DNA of 56,403 bases from Klenkia terrae (lineage in GTDB: Bacteria; Actinomycetota; Actinomycetes; Mycobacteriales; Geodermatophilaceae): positions 2,189,892 through 2,246,294 of the forward strand of contig NZ_UEXK01000004.1 of NCBI RefSeq assembly GCF_900491935.1. Direction: 5' to 3'. The notes under the pieces are model-generated. The model was not told where the DNA came from, ran no database searches, and worked only from the letters and a program-made list of their open reading frames with translations. This document shows positions 35,995 to 44,802 of the stretch, one piece after another. Both the position numbers and the translations under genes were made by a program. Within the stretch, counting starts at the first letter, position 1; each line of letters starts with the position of its first letter.

Positions 35995-37845
35995 GTGCCG
36001 ATCGACCCGCACTTCACCCCGTTCCTGCAGCGCCTGGCCGAGCTCGGTGCCACCCCGCTGGTGAGCGGGGACGCCGTCGTCGACCGCCAGCGCTACCGCG
36101 CGCTGTCGCTGGCCCGCCGAGGGGAGGGCTACCGCCCCGAACCGGTGGCCGACGTCGAGGACCGCACGATCGCCGGCCCCGACGGCGACCTCGCCCTGCG
36201 GATCTACCGGTCGGGGCTGGGCCGGGTCGGCGGCCAGACCCGGCCGGTGGTGGTCTGGCTGCACGGCGGTGGCTGGGCGGTGGGCGACCTGGACACCCAC
36301 GACCCGGTGTGCCGGGCGGTGGCCAACCGGCTGGGCGCCACCGTGCTGGCGGTGGACTACCGGCTGGCCCCCGAGCACCCGCACCCCGCGCCGCTGGACG
36401 ACTCCGTCGCCGCGGTCCGCTGGGCCGCGCACCGCTGGCCGACCGCGCCCCTCGTGGTGGCCGGGGACAGCGCCGGGGCCGGCCTCGCGGCCGGGGTGGC
36501 CCTGCGCTGCCGCGACGAGGGCGGGCCGGTGCTGGCCGCCCAGCTGCTGGCCTACCCGGGCCTGGACCCCACGATGGGGATGCCGTCCACCGACGAGAAC
36601 GGCACCGGCCTGTTCCTGGAGAAGGTCGACATGCGCCGGTTCTGGGACTGGTACCTGCCCGACGGCGGCGACCGGTTCACCGCACCGCTGGGCACCGACC
36701 TGACCGGGCTCCCCCCGGCGGTGGTGGCCACCGCCGAGTTCGACCCGCTCCGCGACGAGGGCGACACCTACGCCGTGGAGCTCGCCGCCGCCGGCGTGCA
36801 CGTCGTCCACCTGCCCGGGCCCGGCCTGGTGCACGGGTACTTCGGGCTGACCGAGATCGCCCCTGCGGCCGCCGTCCGGCGGTCCGAGGTGCTCGACGTG
36901 CTGGCCGACCTGCTCGGCACCCCGGGCGTCGGCCCGGAGGAGCCGGCCTGGCCGACCACCGAGCCGCTCGGGGCCTGGCTGGAGCGCGGTGCCGCCCGGG
37001 TCGCGGTGGACCTGCGCGGCGGCGGGCTGCGCCGGCTGGCCGTCGGGGACTGGGACGTGCTGGACGGCTACCCGACCGGCGTCGTGCCCAAGGGCCGCCG
37101 CGGCGGCCTGCTGCTGCCCTGGCCCAACCGGCTGCGCGACGGCGCGTGGTCCTGGGACGGCGCTGACCTGCAGCTGGACGTGACCGCCGAGGGCGCCGCG
37201 ATGCACGGCCTGCTGTCCTGGCAGCCCTTCGCCGTCCTGGCACGCACCCAGGACACCGTCACCGTGGGCACCGTGCTGGAGCCGCGGTCGGGCTACCCGT
37301 TCCGGCTGGCCGTCGCCGTGGACTACCGGCTGGAGCCCGACCGGCTCACCGTCACCGTGCGGGTGCGCAACGCCGGCACTCACCCGGCGCCGTTCGGCGT
37401 CGGCATGCACCCCTACCTGCACGTCGGCTCGGACGCCGACGGCGCTGTCGGGGCCGCGGACCTCGACGTGCCCGCGCGCACCGCGCTTGACCTGGACGGC
37501 GGCCTGCCCACCGGCGGGCGGCACGCCTTCGACGGCGCGGTCGGCACGATCGGCGACCGCGCGCTGGACGACGCCGTCACCGACCTGGTCCGGGACGACG
37601 ACGGCTGGGCGCGGGTCCGGCTGAGCGGCCCGGCCGGTGCGCTGGAGCTGGCCGTGGACCGCAGCTGGCCCTGGCTGCAGGTCTACACCGGCGACACCCT
37701 GCCCGAGGGCCAGCGGCGCCGGAGCCTGGCGGTGGAGCCGATGACCTGCCCGCCGAACGCACTGGCCGACGCCGCCGACCTGGTGGTCCTGGCCCCCGAC
37801 GCGACGTGGTCGGGGACCTGGACCCTCGGGTGGACGCCGGCCTAG
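35995..37845 (+). CDS. Fusion: HSL-type alpha/beta hydrolase with aldose 1-epimerase
   Basis: 616 aa from GTG 35995, in one frame. Residues 1-310 are an HSL-family esterase: oxyanion motif HGGGW (90-94), nucleophile Ser159 in GDSAGA, Asp250 in EFDPLRD and His280 in LVHGYFG, complete. Residues about 325-616 are an aldose 1-epimerase (GalM fold): PWPNRLRDG (Asn378, Arg379), MHGLLSW (His404), GMHPYLHVG (His472) and VEPMTCPPNA with the catalytic Glu581. The joint (LLGTPGVGPEEPAWPTTEPL) is Pro-rich. I know each family as separate proteins, not this pairing. The stop overlaps the PilZ stop on the other strand. Confidence 0.88.
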   Translation: MPIDPHFTPFLQRLAELGATPLVSGDAVVDRQRYRALSLARRGEGYRPEPVADVEDRTIAGPDGDLALRIYRSGLGRVGGQTRPVVVWLHGGGWAVGDLDTHDPVCRAVANRLGATVLAVDYRLAPEHPHPAPLDDSVAAVRWAAHRWPTAPLVVAGDSAGAGLAAGVALRCRDEGGPVLAAQLLAYPGLDPTMGMPSTDENGTGLFLEKVDMRRFWDWYLPDGGDRFTAPLGTDLTGLPPAVVATAEFDPLRDEGDTYAVELAAAGVHVVHLPGPGLVHGYFGLTEIAPAAAVRRSEVLDVLADLLGTPGVGPEEPAWPTTEPLGAWLERGAARVAVDLRGGGLRRLAVGDWDVLDGYPTGVVPKGRRGGLLLPWPNRLRDGAWSWDGADLQLDVTAEGAAMHGLLSWQPFAVLARTQDTVTVGTVLEPRSGYPFRLAVAVDYRLEPDRLTVTVRVRNAGTHPAPFGVGMHPYLHVGSDADGAVGAADLDVPARTALDLDGGLPTGGRHAFDGAVGTIGDRALDDAVTDLVRDDDGWARVRLSGPAGALELAVDRSWPWLQVYTGDTLPEGQRRRSLAVEPMTCPPNALADAADLVVLAPDATWSGTWTLGWTPA

Positions 37846-38486
37846 AGGTCGCCGCGCCGGGCCAGGTGGCGCAGCCGCTCGAACACGCGGCCGCGCACCT
37901 GGTCCTGGGCGCGCTCGGGCCAGTCGAGGAAGACCAGCGAGGCCTCCAGCCGGCCGTCGGTGACCGGGAAGCCGCGGCGGACCTCGGCCGGCCCGCTGAT
38001 CGAGGACCCGTCGGTCAGCTGCAGGGTCACCGTGACCCGGTCCAGCACGGCCGGCCAGCCCGCCTCCACCGGCCACCGGCCCCGGAGACCCGTCTCGCTG
38101 AGGTCCAGGCTGGTGCCGGTCACGGTGCGGCCGCCGTCGGCGAGGACGACGGGCAGCCCCACCTCGGCCCGGACCGCGCCGCGCCGCTGCGCCGAGCGGG
38201 TGCCGGACACCAGCTGCAGGCGCCAGGTCGGCTCGCCGTCCAGCACCACCTCGAGGACCTCGGCGGTGCGGGCGCGGGGTCCGGACCGGGTGGACCAGAC
38301 CAGCTCGACCTGGTCGCCGACCGGGACCCGGATCCGCCGTCCGGTGCAGTCCTGGGCCACGGTGACGACGAGGACGCCGTCCCCGGGCTGGTCCTCCGGG
38401 ACGAACGCCACGAGCAGGTCGTCGCGGTCGGCCACCTGCACGTCGATCACGCTGCGGGGGCCGGGCAGCTCCTCGCCGTCGGTCAT
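37842..38486 (-). CDS. PilZ domain c-di-GMP-binding protein
   Basis: 214 aa from ATG 38486, with AGGAG 6 bp upstream. An N-terminal YcgR-like beta region (about 10-95, VIDVQVADRDDLLVAFVPED) is followed by a PilZ domain with both c-di-GMP motifs: RRGAVR (Arg102 and Arg106 of RxxxR) and DLSETGLRG (128-136, D/N-x-S-x-x-G). It probably transmits cyclic di-GMP level to an unknown partner. It converges on the hydrolase-epimerase gene, sharing CTAG as both stops, and is divergent to the MOSC gene. Confidence 0.88.
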   Translation of the reverse strand: MTDGEELPGPRSVIDVQVADRDDLLVAFVPEDQPGDGVLVVTVAQDCTGRRIRVPVGDQVELVWSTRSGPRARTAEVLEVVLDGEPTWRLQLVSGTRSAQRRGAVRAEVGLPVVLADGGRTVTGTSLDLSETGLRGRWPVEAGWPAVLDRVTVTLQLTDGSSISGPAEVRRGFPVTDGRLEASLVFLDWPERAQDQVRGRVFERLRHLARRGDL

Positions 38487-38577
38487 GGTCGTCTCCTGGG
38501 GGGATGTGCGGTGCGGGCGACAGGTTGGCATCCCGGCGGGCGCAGCGGGGGCGGACCCGCCGCGCGACACTGATCGC

Positions 38578-39282
38578 ATGCGGGTCATCGAGCTCTGGCG
38601 CTACCCGGTGAAGTCCCTGCAGGGCGAGCGGTGCACGGCCGTCGACGTCGGGCCCGAGGGGTTCGCCGGCGACCGCGCCTGGGCCCTGTTCGACACCGGC
38701 ACCGGGTTCGGGCTGACCGCCCGGCGGGTGCCCGACCTGCTCTTCGCGGCGGCGCGGTCCACCGGTGGCCGCCCCGAGGTGGTGCTGCCCGACGGCACGG
38801 TCACCGACGACGACGCCGTCCTGTCGGCTTGGACCGGTCGGTCGGTGGAGCTGCGGCCGGCGTCCTACACCGGGCCCCGCACCTACGAGAACCCCGCCGA
38901 CGTCGACACCGAGTCGCGGTGGAACCCGTTCTCCGGCGCCGACGGCGCCTTCCACGACAACGCCACCGCCCGGGTCACCCTGCTGTCCACCGGGACGACC
39001 GGGTCGTGGTCGCCGCGGCGGTTCCGGGCCAACGTGCTGCTCGACGGCGCCGGGGAGGACGAGCTGGTCGGCCGGCAGGTCCGGCTGGGGACGGCGGTGC
39101 TGGAGATCGGCGAACCGGTGCCCCGCTGCGTGATGACCACCCGGCCGCAGCCGGGCGGGGTCGGCCGGGACACCGGGGTGCTCAAGACCATCCACCGCGA
39201 GCACGACGGCACCCTGTCGGTCGGCGCGATGCCGGTCGCCGGTGGCCGGATCGCGGTCGGCGACGAGCTGCAGGCAGGCTGA
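38578..39282 (+). CDS. MOSC domain-containing protein
   Basis: 234 aa from ATG 38578 (MRVIELWRYPVKSLQGERC). The N-terminal MOSC beta-barrel segment (WRYPVKSLQG) and the C-terminal MOSC core (FRANVLLDGAGEDELVGRQV; EPVPRCVMTTRPQPG with the conserved Cys that binds the molybdenum cofactor sulphur; LKTIHREHDGTLSVGAMPVA) are present. Likely a molybdenum-cofactor sulphur-transfer or mARC-like oxidoreductase. Short gap to the S4 gene suggests coexpression. Confidence 0.9.
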   Translation: MRVIELWRYPVKSLQGERCTAVDVGPEGFAGDRAWALFDTGTGFGLTARRVPDLLFAAARSTGGRPEVVLPDGTVTDDDAVLSAWTGRSVELRPASYTGPRTYENPADVDTESRWNPFSGADGAFHDNATARVTLLSTGTTGSWSPRRFRANVLLDGAGEDELVGRQVRLGTAVLEIGEPVPRCVMTTRPQPGGVGRDTGVLKTIHREHDGTLSVGAMPVAGGRIAVGDELQAG

Positions 39283-39287
39283 GCACC

Positions 39288-39503
39288 GTGCAGACCGTGG
39301 AGCTCCGTGCCGGCGAGGACGTCATCCGGCTGGGCCAGCTGCTGAAGCTGGTCGACGCCGTCCCGACCGGGGCGCAGGTGAAGGACGTCCTGACCAGCGG
39401 GGACATCACCGTGAACGGCGAGCCCGAGGAGCGGCGCGGGCGCCAGCTGCACCGCGGCGACGTCGTCACCGTCGAGGGCCTGGACTCCTTCCGCATCTCC
39501 TAG
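39288..39503 (+). CDS. S4 RNA-binding domain protein
   Basis: 71 aa from GTG 39288 (VQTVELRAGEDVIRLGQLLK), 5 bp after the MOSC stop. It is a stand-alone S4 domain: IRLGQLLKLVDAVPTGAQVKD, then the loop LTSGDITVNGEPEERRGRQL and HRGDVVTV. Such YbcJ-like proteins bind structured RNA. The specific target is unknown. Confidence 0.9.
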   Translation: MQTVELRAGEDVIRLGQLLKLVDAVPTGAQVKDVLTSGDITVNGEPEERRGRQLHRGDVVTVEGLDSFRIS

Positions 39504-39534
39504 CGGGGGTACACCTAGCGGGCTTGCGGAAGGA

Positions 39535-39586
39535 CCCCGTCGCCCCCCACGGCACGCTCCGCGCGCCGCGGGGCCCTGCGACGGGG
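39535..39586. terminator. Long-loop inverted repeat between S4 and nei genes
   Basis: CCCCGTCGC (39535-39543) pairs with GCGACGGGG (39578-39586), a 9-bp stem whose loop holds further GC self-complementarity. It lies between two converging genes and could terminate both. No T-tract. Confidence 0.45.
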
Positions 39587-39601
39587 CCAACGGTCAGGTC
39601 C

Positions 39602-40447
39602 CTAACGGGGCTGGCAGCTGGGGCACCACCAGACCTTGCGGGTGCCCATCTCGGCGACCCGGATCTCGGTGCCGCAGCGCAGGCAGGGCTCGCCGTCGCG
39701 GCGGAAGACGTAGAACGCGTCGTCCCGGCCGACGTGGCCGTCGGTCTCCGGCCGGTCCGCCGGGTCGGTGGTGATCTCCTTGCCGCCGCGCTCGACCGCC
39801 TCGGACATGACCCGGGCCATCTCCGACCACATGGTCGTGAACTCGTCCTCGGCGACGTCGACCCCGGGCCGGTGCGGGTCCACCCCGGCCAGGAACGGCA
39901 CCTCGGCCCGCCAGATCAGCCCGGCGCCGGCCGTGACCGCCTGGTCCAGCAGCAGCCCGCCGATCGGCTTCTTCGATTTCCGCACCTTGGCCCACGCGAG
40001 GCCGGGGTCGGCGTCGTCCCGGAGCGGGTCGGGGCCCAGCTTGGCGACGGCCCGGTCCATGCCCTCCTCGTCGACCAGCGTGCAGGTGATCGCCCCGCGC
40101 AGCTCGGCGCTGCGCTCGGCGTCCCCGCGCCCGGTGCGCAGCCGCAGCCGCACGTTGCTGGAGTCGGCGTTCACCACCGGGCGGCCGGACAGCTGCTGGT
40201 GGTCGGCGTCCCACCACGTCCAGCCGCCGATCAGGCCCAGGTGCACGTGCAGGTACTGCGGGGAGGCCCCGGAGAACCGCAGGAACAGGTTCTTGCCGAA
40301 GGCCTCGGTGTCGCGCAGGGTGCGCCCGTCCAGCGCCGCGGCGCCGTCGGCGAACCGGCCTTGCGGGCTGTCGGTGTGCACCACGCGGTCACCCATCGCC
40401 TCGTCGAAGCGGCGTGCGTCCACGTGGATCATGTGTCCCTCGGGCAT
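39602..40447 (-). CDS. nei: Fpg/Nei family DNA glycosylase (endonuclease VIII-like)
   Basis: 281 aa from ATG 40447. The N-terminus PEGHMIH has Pro1-Glu2, the catalytic pair after Met removal. TEAFGKNLFLRFSG includes the conserved Lys, HVHLGLIGGW the core, and KKPIGGLLLDQ and GLIWRAE the helix-two-turn-helix. The C-terminal zinc finger is C-x2-C (CLRCG) and C-x2-C (WWCPSCQ). It removes oxidised bases and cuts the abasic site. The sequence resembles the actinobacterial Nei2 type rather than Fpg. Transcribed away from a parS-like palindrome. Confidence 0.92.
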   Translation of the reverse strand: MPEGHMIHVDARRFDEAMGDRVVHTDSPQGRFADGAAALDGRTLRDTEAFGKNLFLRFSGASPQYLHVHLGLIGGWTWWDADHQQLSGRPVVNADSSNVRLRLRTGRGDAERSAELRGAITCTLVDEEGMDRAVAKLGPDPLRDDADPGLAWAKVRKSKKPIGGLLLDQAVTAGAGLIWRAEVPFLAGVDPHRPGVDVAEDEFTTMWSEMARVMSEAVERGGKEITTDPADRPETDGHVGRDDAFYVFRRDGEPCLRCGTEIRVAEMGTRKVWWCPSCQPR

Positions 40448-40504
40448 GGGGCCTGTCTACCTGCCCCGCCCGCATACCCGGCCGGCACCCGGCTGGCACC
40501 CGCT

Positions 40505-40520
40505 CGTTCCACGTGGAACG
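40505..40520. promoter_or_regulatory. parS-like centromere site 2
   Basis: CGTTCCACGTGGAACG, a perfect 16-bp palindrome with the same 14-bp core GTTCCACGTGGAAC as at 11368-11381. It sits in the short divergent gap between nei and the RNB gene, 29 kb from site 1, fitting the scattered origin-side parS sites of actinobacteria. ParB binding is inferred. Confidence 0.75.
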
Positions 40521-40543
40521 TCGCGCTGTGCCACCGTGGCGCC

Positions 40544-41944
40544 GTGGCTCGCGTGCTGAAGGTGTCCGCCCCGCTCGACTCCGCCCCCCTCGACTTCGCC
40601 GCGGTCCGGGCGGAGTTCGACGTCCCGACGGACTTCCCGGCCGAGGTGCTGGCCGAGGCCGACCGGGTGGCGGCCGACCCGCCGCTGCCCGAGCACGACG
40701 CGACCGACCTGCCGCTGGTGACCATCGACCCGCCCGGGGCCCGAGACCTCGACCAGGCGATGCACCTGGCCCGCACGGACGGCGGCTACCGGGTCTCCTA
40801 CGCGATCGCCGACGTCGGGGCGTTCGTGCCGCTGGGCAGCGCGATCGACGCCGAGGCCCGCCGCCGAGGCCAGACGGTCTACTGCCCCGACGGCCGGACG
40901 CCGCTGCACCCGCCGCAGCTGTCCGAGGGCGCGGCCAGCCTGCTGCCCGGCGAGCTCCGCCCGGCGGCGCTGTGGACGATCGACCTGGACGCCGAGGGCG
41001 AGGTCACCGCGGTCGACCTGCGCCGGGCCCGGGTCCGCAGCCGCGCGCAGCTGGACTACGCGTCGGTGGGTGCCGACGTGCCGCCGGAGCTGGAGCTGCT
41101 GCCCGAGATCGGCCGGCTGCTGCAGGCCCGCGCCCGGGACCGCGGGGCGATCGAGCTGGGCACGCCGTCCCAGGAGGTCGAGGCCGGGCCGGACGGCGGG
41201 TGGACCGTCGTCTTCCGCGGACAGTCCGACGTCGAGGACTGGAACGCGCAGATCTCGCTGCTCACCGGCCGGTGCGCCGCCCGGCTGATGCTCGACGGCG
41301 GGGTCGGCGTGCTCCGGACCCTGCCGCCGGCCGACCCCGGCGCGATCGCCGCGCTGCGCCGGCTGGCCCCCGGGCTGGGCGTCGACTGGCCGGACGGCGC
41401 CACCCCCGGCGAGGTCATCGCCGGGCTGGACCCCGCGCAGCCCCGGCATGCCGCCTTCCTCGACGCCGCGGCGTCGCTGCTGCGCGGCGCGGCCTACACC
41501 GCCTTCGACGGCACCCCGCCGGCCGAGCCGGGGCACGGCGGCGTCGGCGGGCCCTACGCCCACGTCACCGCGCCGCTGCGCCGGCTGGTCGACCGGTTCG
41601 GCACCGAGGTCTGCCTGGCCCTGGCCGCCGGCGGGCAGCCCTCGGCGGAGCTGCGGGCGGCGCTGCCCGAGCTGCCCGCGCTGATGGCCGCCTCCGACCG
41701 GCGCACGCACGCCGTCGAGCGCGCCGTGGTGGACCTGGTCGAGGCGACGCTGCTGGCCGGCCGGGTGGGCGAGGTGTTCGACGCCGTGGTGCTGGACACC
41801 GAGGAGAAGCGGTCGACCGTCGTCCTCACCGACCTGGCCGTGCAGGCCCGCTGCGACGGCAGGCTGACCCCCGGCGACCGGGTCCGGGTGCGGCTGACCG
41901 CGGCCGACCCGGCCACCCGCGCCGTCCGCTTCGAGCCGGCCTAG
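40544..41944 (+). CDS. RNB domain exoribonuclease (RNase II/R family)
   Basis: 466 aa from GTG 40544; a GTG three codons later is also possible. A catalytic RNB domain (about 60-360) with the DPPGARDLDQAMHL motif, whose Asp residues bind Mg and cleave RNA 3' to 5'. PYAHVTAPLRRLVDR is another family signature. The C-terminus (about 410-466, VLDTEEKRSTVVLTDLAVQA) looks like a small beta-barrel. The N-terminal cold-shock domains of RNase R/II are absent, which marks the short actinobacterial type. The stop shares CTAG with the converging FAD oxidase. Confidence 0.9.
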   Translation: MARVLKVSAPLDSAPLDFAAVRAEFDVPTDFPAEVLAEADRVAADPPLPEHDATDLPLVTIDPPGARDLDQAMHLARTDGGYRVSYAIADVGAFVPLGSAIDAEARRRGQTVYCPDGRTPLHPPQLSEGAASLLPGELRPAALWTIDLDAEGEVTAVDLRRARVRSRAQLDYASVGADVPPELELLPEIGRLLQARARDRGAIELGTPSQEVEAGPDGGWTVVFRGQSDVEDWNAQISLLTGRCAARLMLDGGVGVLRTLPPADPGAIAALRRLAPGLGVDWPDGATPGEVIAGLDPAQPRHAAFLDAAASLLRGAAYTAFDGTPPAEPGHGGVGGPYAHVTAPLRRLVDRFGTEVCLALAAGGQPSAELRAALPELPALMAASDRRTHAVERAVVDLVEATLLAGRVGEVFDAVVLDTEEKRSTVVLTDLAVQARCDGRLTPGDRVRVRLTAADPATRAVRFEPA

Positions 41945-43323
41945 ACCACCTTGCCGGGGTTGAGGATGCCGGCGGGGTCCAGGGCCTGCTTGACCGCGCG
42001 CTGCATCGCCATCACCGCCGGGCCCACCTCGTCGGCCAGCCCGGGGCGCTTGAGCAGCCCGACGCCGTGCTCGCCGGTGACGGTGCCGCCGACGGCCAGC
42101 GCGGCGGTGATGATCTCCTCGAAGGCCAGCTGGGCGCGGGCACGGGCGGGCTCGTCGCCGGGCGGCGTGATGATCAGAGGGTGCAGGTTGCCGTCGCCGG
42201 CGTGCGCGATGTTGGCGATCAGCACGTCGTGCGCGAGCGCGATCTCCTCGATCCGGCCCAGCACGGCGGGCACCGCGGCGATCGGCACGCAGACGTCCTC
42301 GGTGAGCACCGGGCCCAGCCGCTCCAGCGCCGGGTAGGCCAGCCGCCGGGCGGCGAAGAGCGCGTCGGCCTCCTCCTGGTCGGTCGAGCGCGCGGCCCAG
42401 GTGGCCCCGGCGGACTCGAAGCAGGCCAGCAGCGCGTCCGCCTCGGCCTCGCCGGCCGCGCCGGGGGCGTCGGTGCGGCCCAGCAGCACGACCTGCGCCT
42501 CGGTGGACAGGCCCATGTTCTTCCAGGCGTCCACGGCGGCCAGGCAGTGCCGGTCCACCAGCTCCAACGCGGACGGCGTCAGGCCCGCGGCGCCGACCGC
42601 CCGCACCGCCTCCCCGGCCGCGACCACGGAGTCGAAGTACCCGGCCACGGTGTGCTCGGGCAGCCGGGCCGGCCGCAGCCGCAGGGTGACCTCGGTGACG
42701 ACGCCCAGCGTGCCCTCGCTGCCGACCATCAGGCCGGTCAGGTCGTAGCCGGCCACGCCCTTCGCCGTCCGGCGGCCCAGCCGGACCACCTCGCCGGTGC
42801 CGGTCACCACCTCCATGCCGAGCACGAAGTCCCGGGTGACGCCGTACTTCACGCAGCACAGCCCGCCGGCGTTGGTGGCCACGTTGCCGCCGATCGTCGA
42901 CCAGGGGGAGGACGCCGGGTCCGGCGGGTACCAGAGGCCGAAGCCGGCCACGTGCGCCCGCAGGTCGTCGTTGACCACGCCGGGCTGCACGACGCACAGC
43001 CGCTCGACCGGGTCGACCTCGAGCACCGCGGTCATCTGCTCGGTGCTGAGCACCACGCAGCCCTCGACCGCGTTCGCCCCGCCGGACAGCCCGGTGCCCG
43101 CGCCCCGGGTCACCAGCGGGACCCCGTGCCGCAGGCAGGCCTGCACCACGACCTGGACGTCGGCGGCGCTGCGCGCCCGGACGACGGCCAGCGGCGTGCC
43201 GTACGGCGCCCACTCGGCCTCGTCGTGCCGGTAGGAGGCGGCCACCTCCGGGTCCTCGACCAGCCGGCCGTCGGGGAGGGCGCTGCGCAGCTCGTCGACC
43301 AGGGTCGCGGTGGACGTCGTCAT
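41941..43323 (-). CDS. FAD-linked oxidase, GlcD/LDH-like
   Basis: 460 aa from ATG 43323. The FAD-binding PCMH domain (about 40-215) shows RHGVPLVTRGAGTGLSGGAN, the GG(N)VATNAGG loop (TIGGNVATNAGGLCCVKYG) and GSEGTLGVVTEV. The C-terminal FAD-oxidase domain ends with NIAHAGDGNLHPLI, TGEHGVGLLKRPGL and DPAGILNPGKV, the usual GlcD/D-lactate or D-2-hydroxyacid dehydrogenase signatures. No glcE/glcF is adjacent, so it is probably a single-subunit 2-hydroxyacid dehydrogenase; substrate unknown. Divergent to a small protein gene by 58 bp. Confidence 0.9.
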   Translation of the reverse strand: MTTSTATLVDELRSALPDGRLVEDPEVAASYRHDEAEWAPYGTPLAVVRARSAADVQVVVQACLRHGVPLVTRGAGTGLSGGANAVEGCVVLSTEQMTAVLEVDPVERLCVVQPGVVNDDLRAHVAGFGLWYPPDPASSPWSTIGGNVATNAGGLCCVKYGVTRDFVLGMEVVTGTGEVVRLGRRTAKGVAGYDLTGLMVGSEGTLGVVTEVTLRLRPARLPEHTVAGYFDSVVAAGEAVRAVGAAGLTPSALELVDRHCLAAVDAWKNMGLSTEAQVVLLGRTDAPGAAGEAEADALLACFESAGATWAARSTDQEEADALFAARRLAYPALERLGPVLTEDVCVPIAAVPAVLGRIEEIALAHDVLIANIAHAGDGNLHPLIITPPGDEPARARAQLAFEEIITAALAVGGTVTGEHGVGLLKRPGLADEVGPAVMAMQRAVKQALDPAGILNPGKVV

Positions 43324-43381
43324 CCCCCGAGTGCACACCCGCGGCGCCCGTCGCGCACACGGAGGGGTCAGACTCGACGGG

Positions 43382-43633
43382 GTGGGCGACTTCGTGGACT
43401 ACCGCGGCGACCCGATCGCCGTCGACGACCGGGTCCGGATCGCCCCGACCCGCACCCGGCGCGGCGTCCCGGCCTACCTGGGCGGCGAGGTCGGGCGGGT
43501 CGCCTCCCTCGGCCGGTCCAAGGTCACGGTGGTCCTCGACCGCTACCCCGACCGTCCCTGGGTGGTGCCGCCCGACGTCCTGGCCCGGGTGCACCCGGAC
43601 CGCGGCGCGGGTCTGGGAGGCTCGCCGGCGTGA
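43382..43633 (+). CDS. Small beta-barrel-like protein of unknown function
   Basis: 83 aa from GTG 43382 (VGDFVDYRGDPIAVDDRVRI). It reads as short beta strands, DRVRIAPTRTR, YLGGEVGRVASLGRSKVTVVLD and WVVPPDVLARV, resembling KOW/SH3-like folds. No family is named with confidence. The stop overlaps the aminotransferase start (GTGA), so the two are translated together. It could be a small regulatory or RNA-binding subunit. Confidence 0.65.
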   Translation: MGDFVDYRGDPIAVDDRVRIAPTRTRRGVPAYLGGEVGRVASLGRSKVTVVLDRYPDRPWVVPPDVLARVHPDRGAGLGGSPA

Positions 43634-44802
43634 GCACCCCGCACCTCGCCGCGCGCCTGCAGGGCTTCGGGACGACGGTCTTCGCCGAGATGAGCGCACT
43701 GGCGGTGGCCACCGGCTCGGTCAACCTGGGCCAGGGCTTCCCGGACACCCCCGGCCCGCCCGAGGTCCTCGACGTCGCCCGGGCCGCGATCGGCACCCCG
43801 CTGGACCAGTACCCGCCGGGCCCGGGGCTGCCGGTGCTGCGCGAGGCGGTCGCCGCCCACGTGCAGCGCTTCCGCGGCCTGGCCTACGACCCCGACACCG
43901 AGGTGCTGGTGACCGCCGGGGCCACCGAGGCCCTGGCCGGGGCGCTGCTGGGCCTGCTGGACCCCGGTGACGAGGTCGTGGTCTTCGAGCCCCTCTACGA
44001 CAGCTACGCGGCCGGGATCGCGATGGCCGGGGCGGTCGCCGTCCCGGTGCCGCTGCGGCCCCCGGTCACCGACGGCGTGGGCGCCGACCCGTGGACCTTC
44101 GACCCCGCCGAGCTGCGGTCCGCGGTCGGGCCGCGCACGAGGCTGGTGCTGCTCAACACCCCGCACAACCCGACCGGCAAGGTGTTCGACCGGGCCGAGC
44201 TCGAGCTGGTGGCCGAGGTGGCCCGCGAGCACGACCTCCTCGTGGTGACCGACGAGGTCTACGAGCACCTGGTGTTCTCCGGGTCCCAGCACGTCTCCCT
44301 CGCCGAGCTGCCCGGCATGCGGGAGCGCACGCTGGTCGTCTCCAGCGGCGGCAAGACGTTCTCCACCACCGGCTGGAAGGTCGGCTGGGTGTGCGGTCCG
44401 GCCGAGCTGGTGACCTGCGTCCGGACGGCGAAGCAGTTCCTCACCTACGTCAACGCCGGCCCGTTCCAGCCGGCGATCGCCGCCGGTCTCGGCCTGCCGG
44501 ACAGCTACTTCGGGCAGCTGGCGGCCGACCTGGAGCGCAAGCGCGACCTGCTGGTCGCCGGGCTCGCGGCGGCCGGGCTGCCCGTCGTCTCCCCGCAGGC
44601 CACCTACTTCGCCACCGTGCGGGTGCCCGGGGACGGGCTGGAGTTCTGCCGGGAGCTGCCGCACCGGGTCGGGGTGGTCGCCGTCCCGATGTCCGCGTTC
44701 TACCTGGCCGAGCACGCCGAGCTGGGGCTCGACCTCGTCCGGTTCGCGTTCTGCAAGCGCGACGAGGTCCTCGCCGAGGCCGTCGGGAGGTTGTCCGCAT
44801 GA
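43630..44802 (+). CDS. Class I/II aminotransferase (methionine/glutamine-type, MtnE or YbdL-like)
   Basis: 390 aa from GTG 43630. A PLP enzyme: NLGQGFPDTPGPPEV, the VTAGATEALAG cofactor-phosphate loop, NTPHNPTGKVF with the conserved Asn, and SSGGKTFSTTGWKVGW with the Schiff-base Lys242. The fold-type I signature and FP-Q(Y)PPG (DQYPPGPGLP) match kynurenine/glutamine transaminase K and MtnE-like proteins. The following gene is an omega-amidase-like nitrilase. Together they would use glutamine to reaminate a 2-oxo acid and then hydrolyse 2-oxoglutaramate, a known pairing that salvages methionine. Confidence 0.9.
   Translation: MSTPHLAARLQGFGTTVFAEMSALAVATGSVNLGQGFPDTPGPPEVLDVARAAIGTPLDQYPPGPGLPVLREAVAAHVQRFRGLAYDPDTEVLVTAGATEALAGALLGLLDPGDEVVVFEPLYDSYAAGIAMAGAVAVPVPLRPPVTDGVGADPWTFDPAELRSAVGPRTRLVLLNTPHNPTGKVFDRAELELVAEVAREHDLLVVTDEVYEHLVFSGSQHVSLAELPGMRERTLVVSSGGKTFSTTGWKVGWVCGPAELVTCVRTAKQFLTYVNAGPFQPAIAAGLGLPDSYFGQLAADLERKRDLLVAGLAAAGLPVVSPQATYFATVRVPGDGLEFCRELPHRVGVVAVPMSAFYLAEHAELGLDLVRFAFCKRDEVLAEAVGRLSA

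Noticed and set aside
36623-36632. Reverse complement CATGTCGACC as another repeat copy
   Set aside because: It lies in the esterase coding part without the CCC flank.
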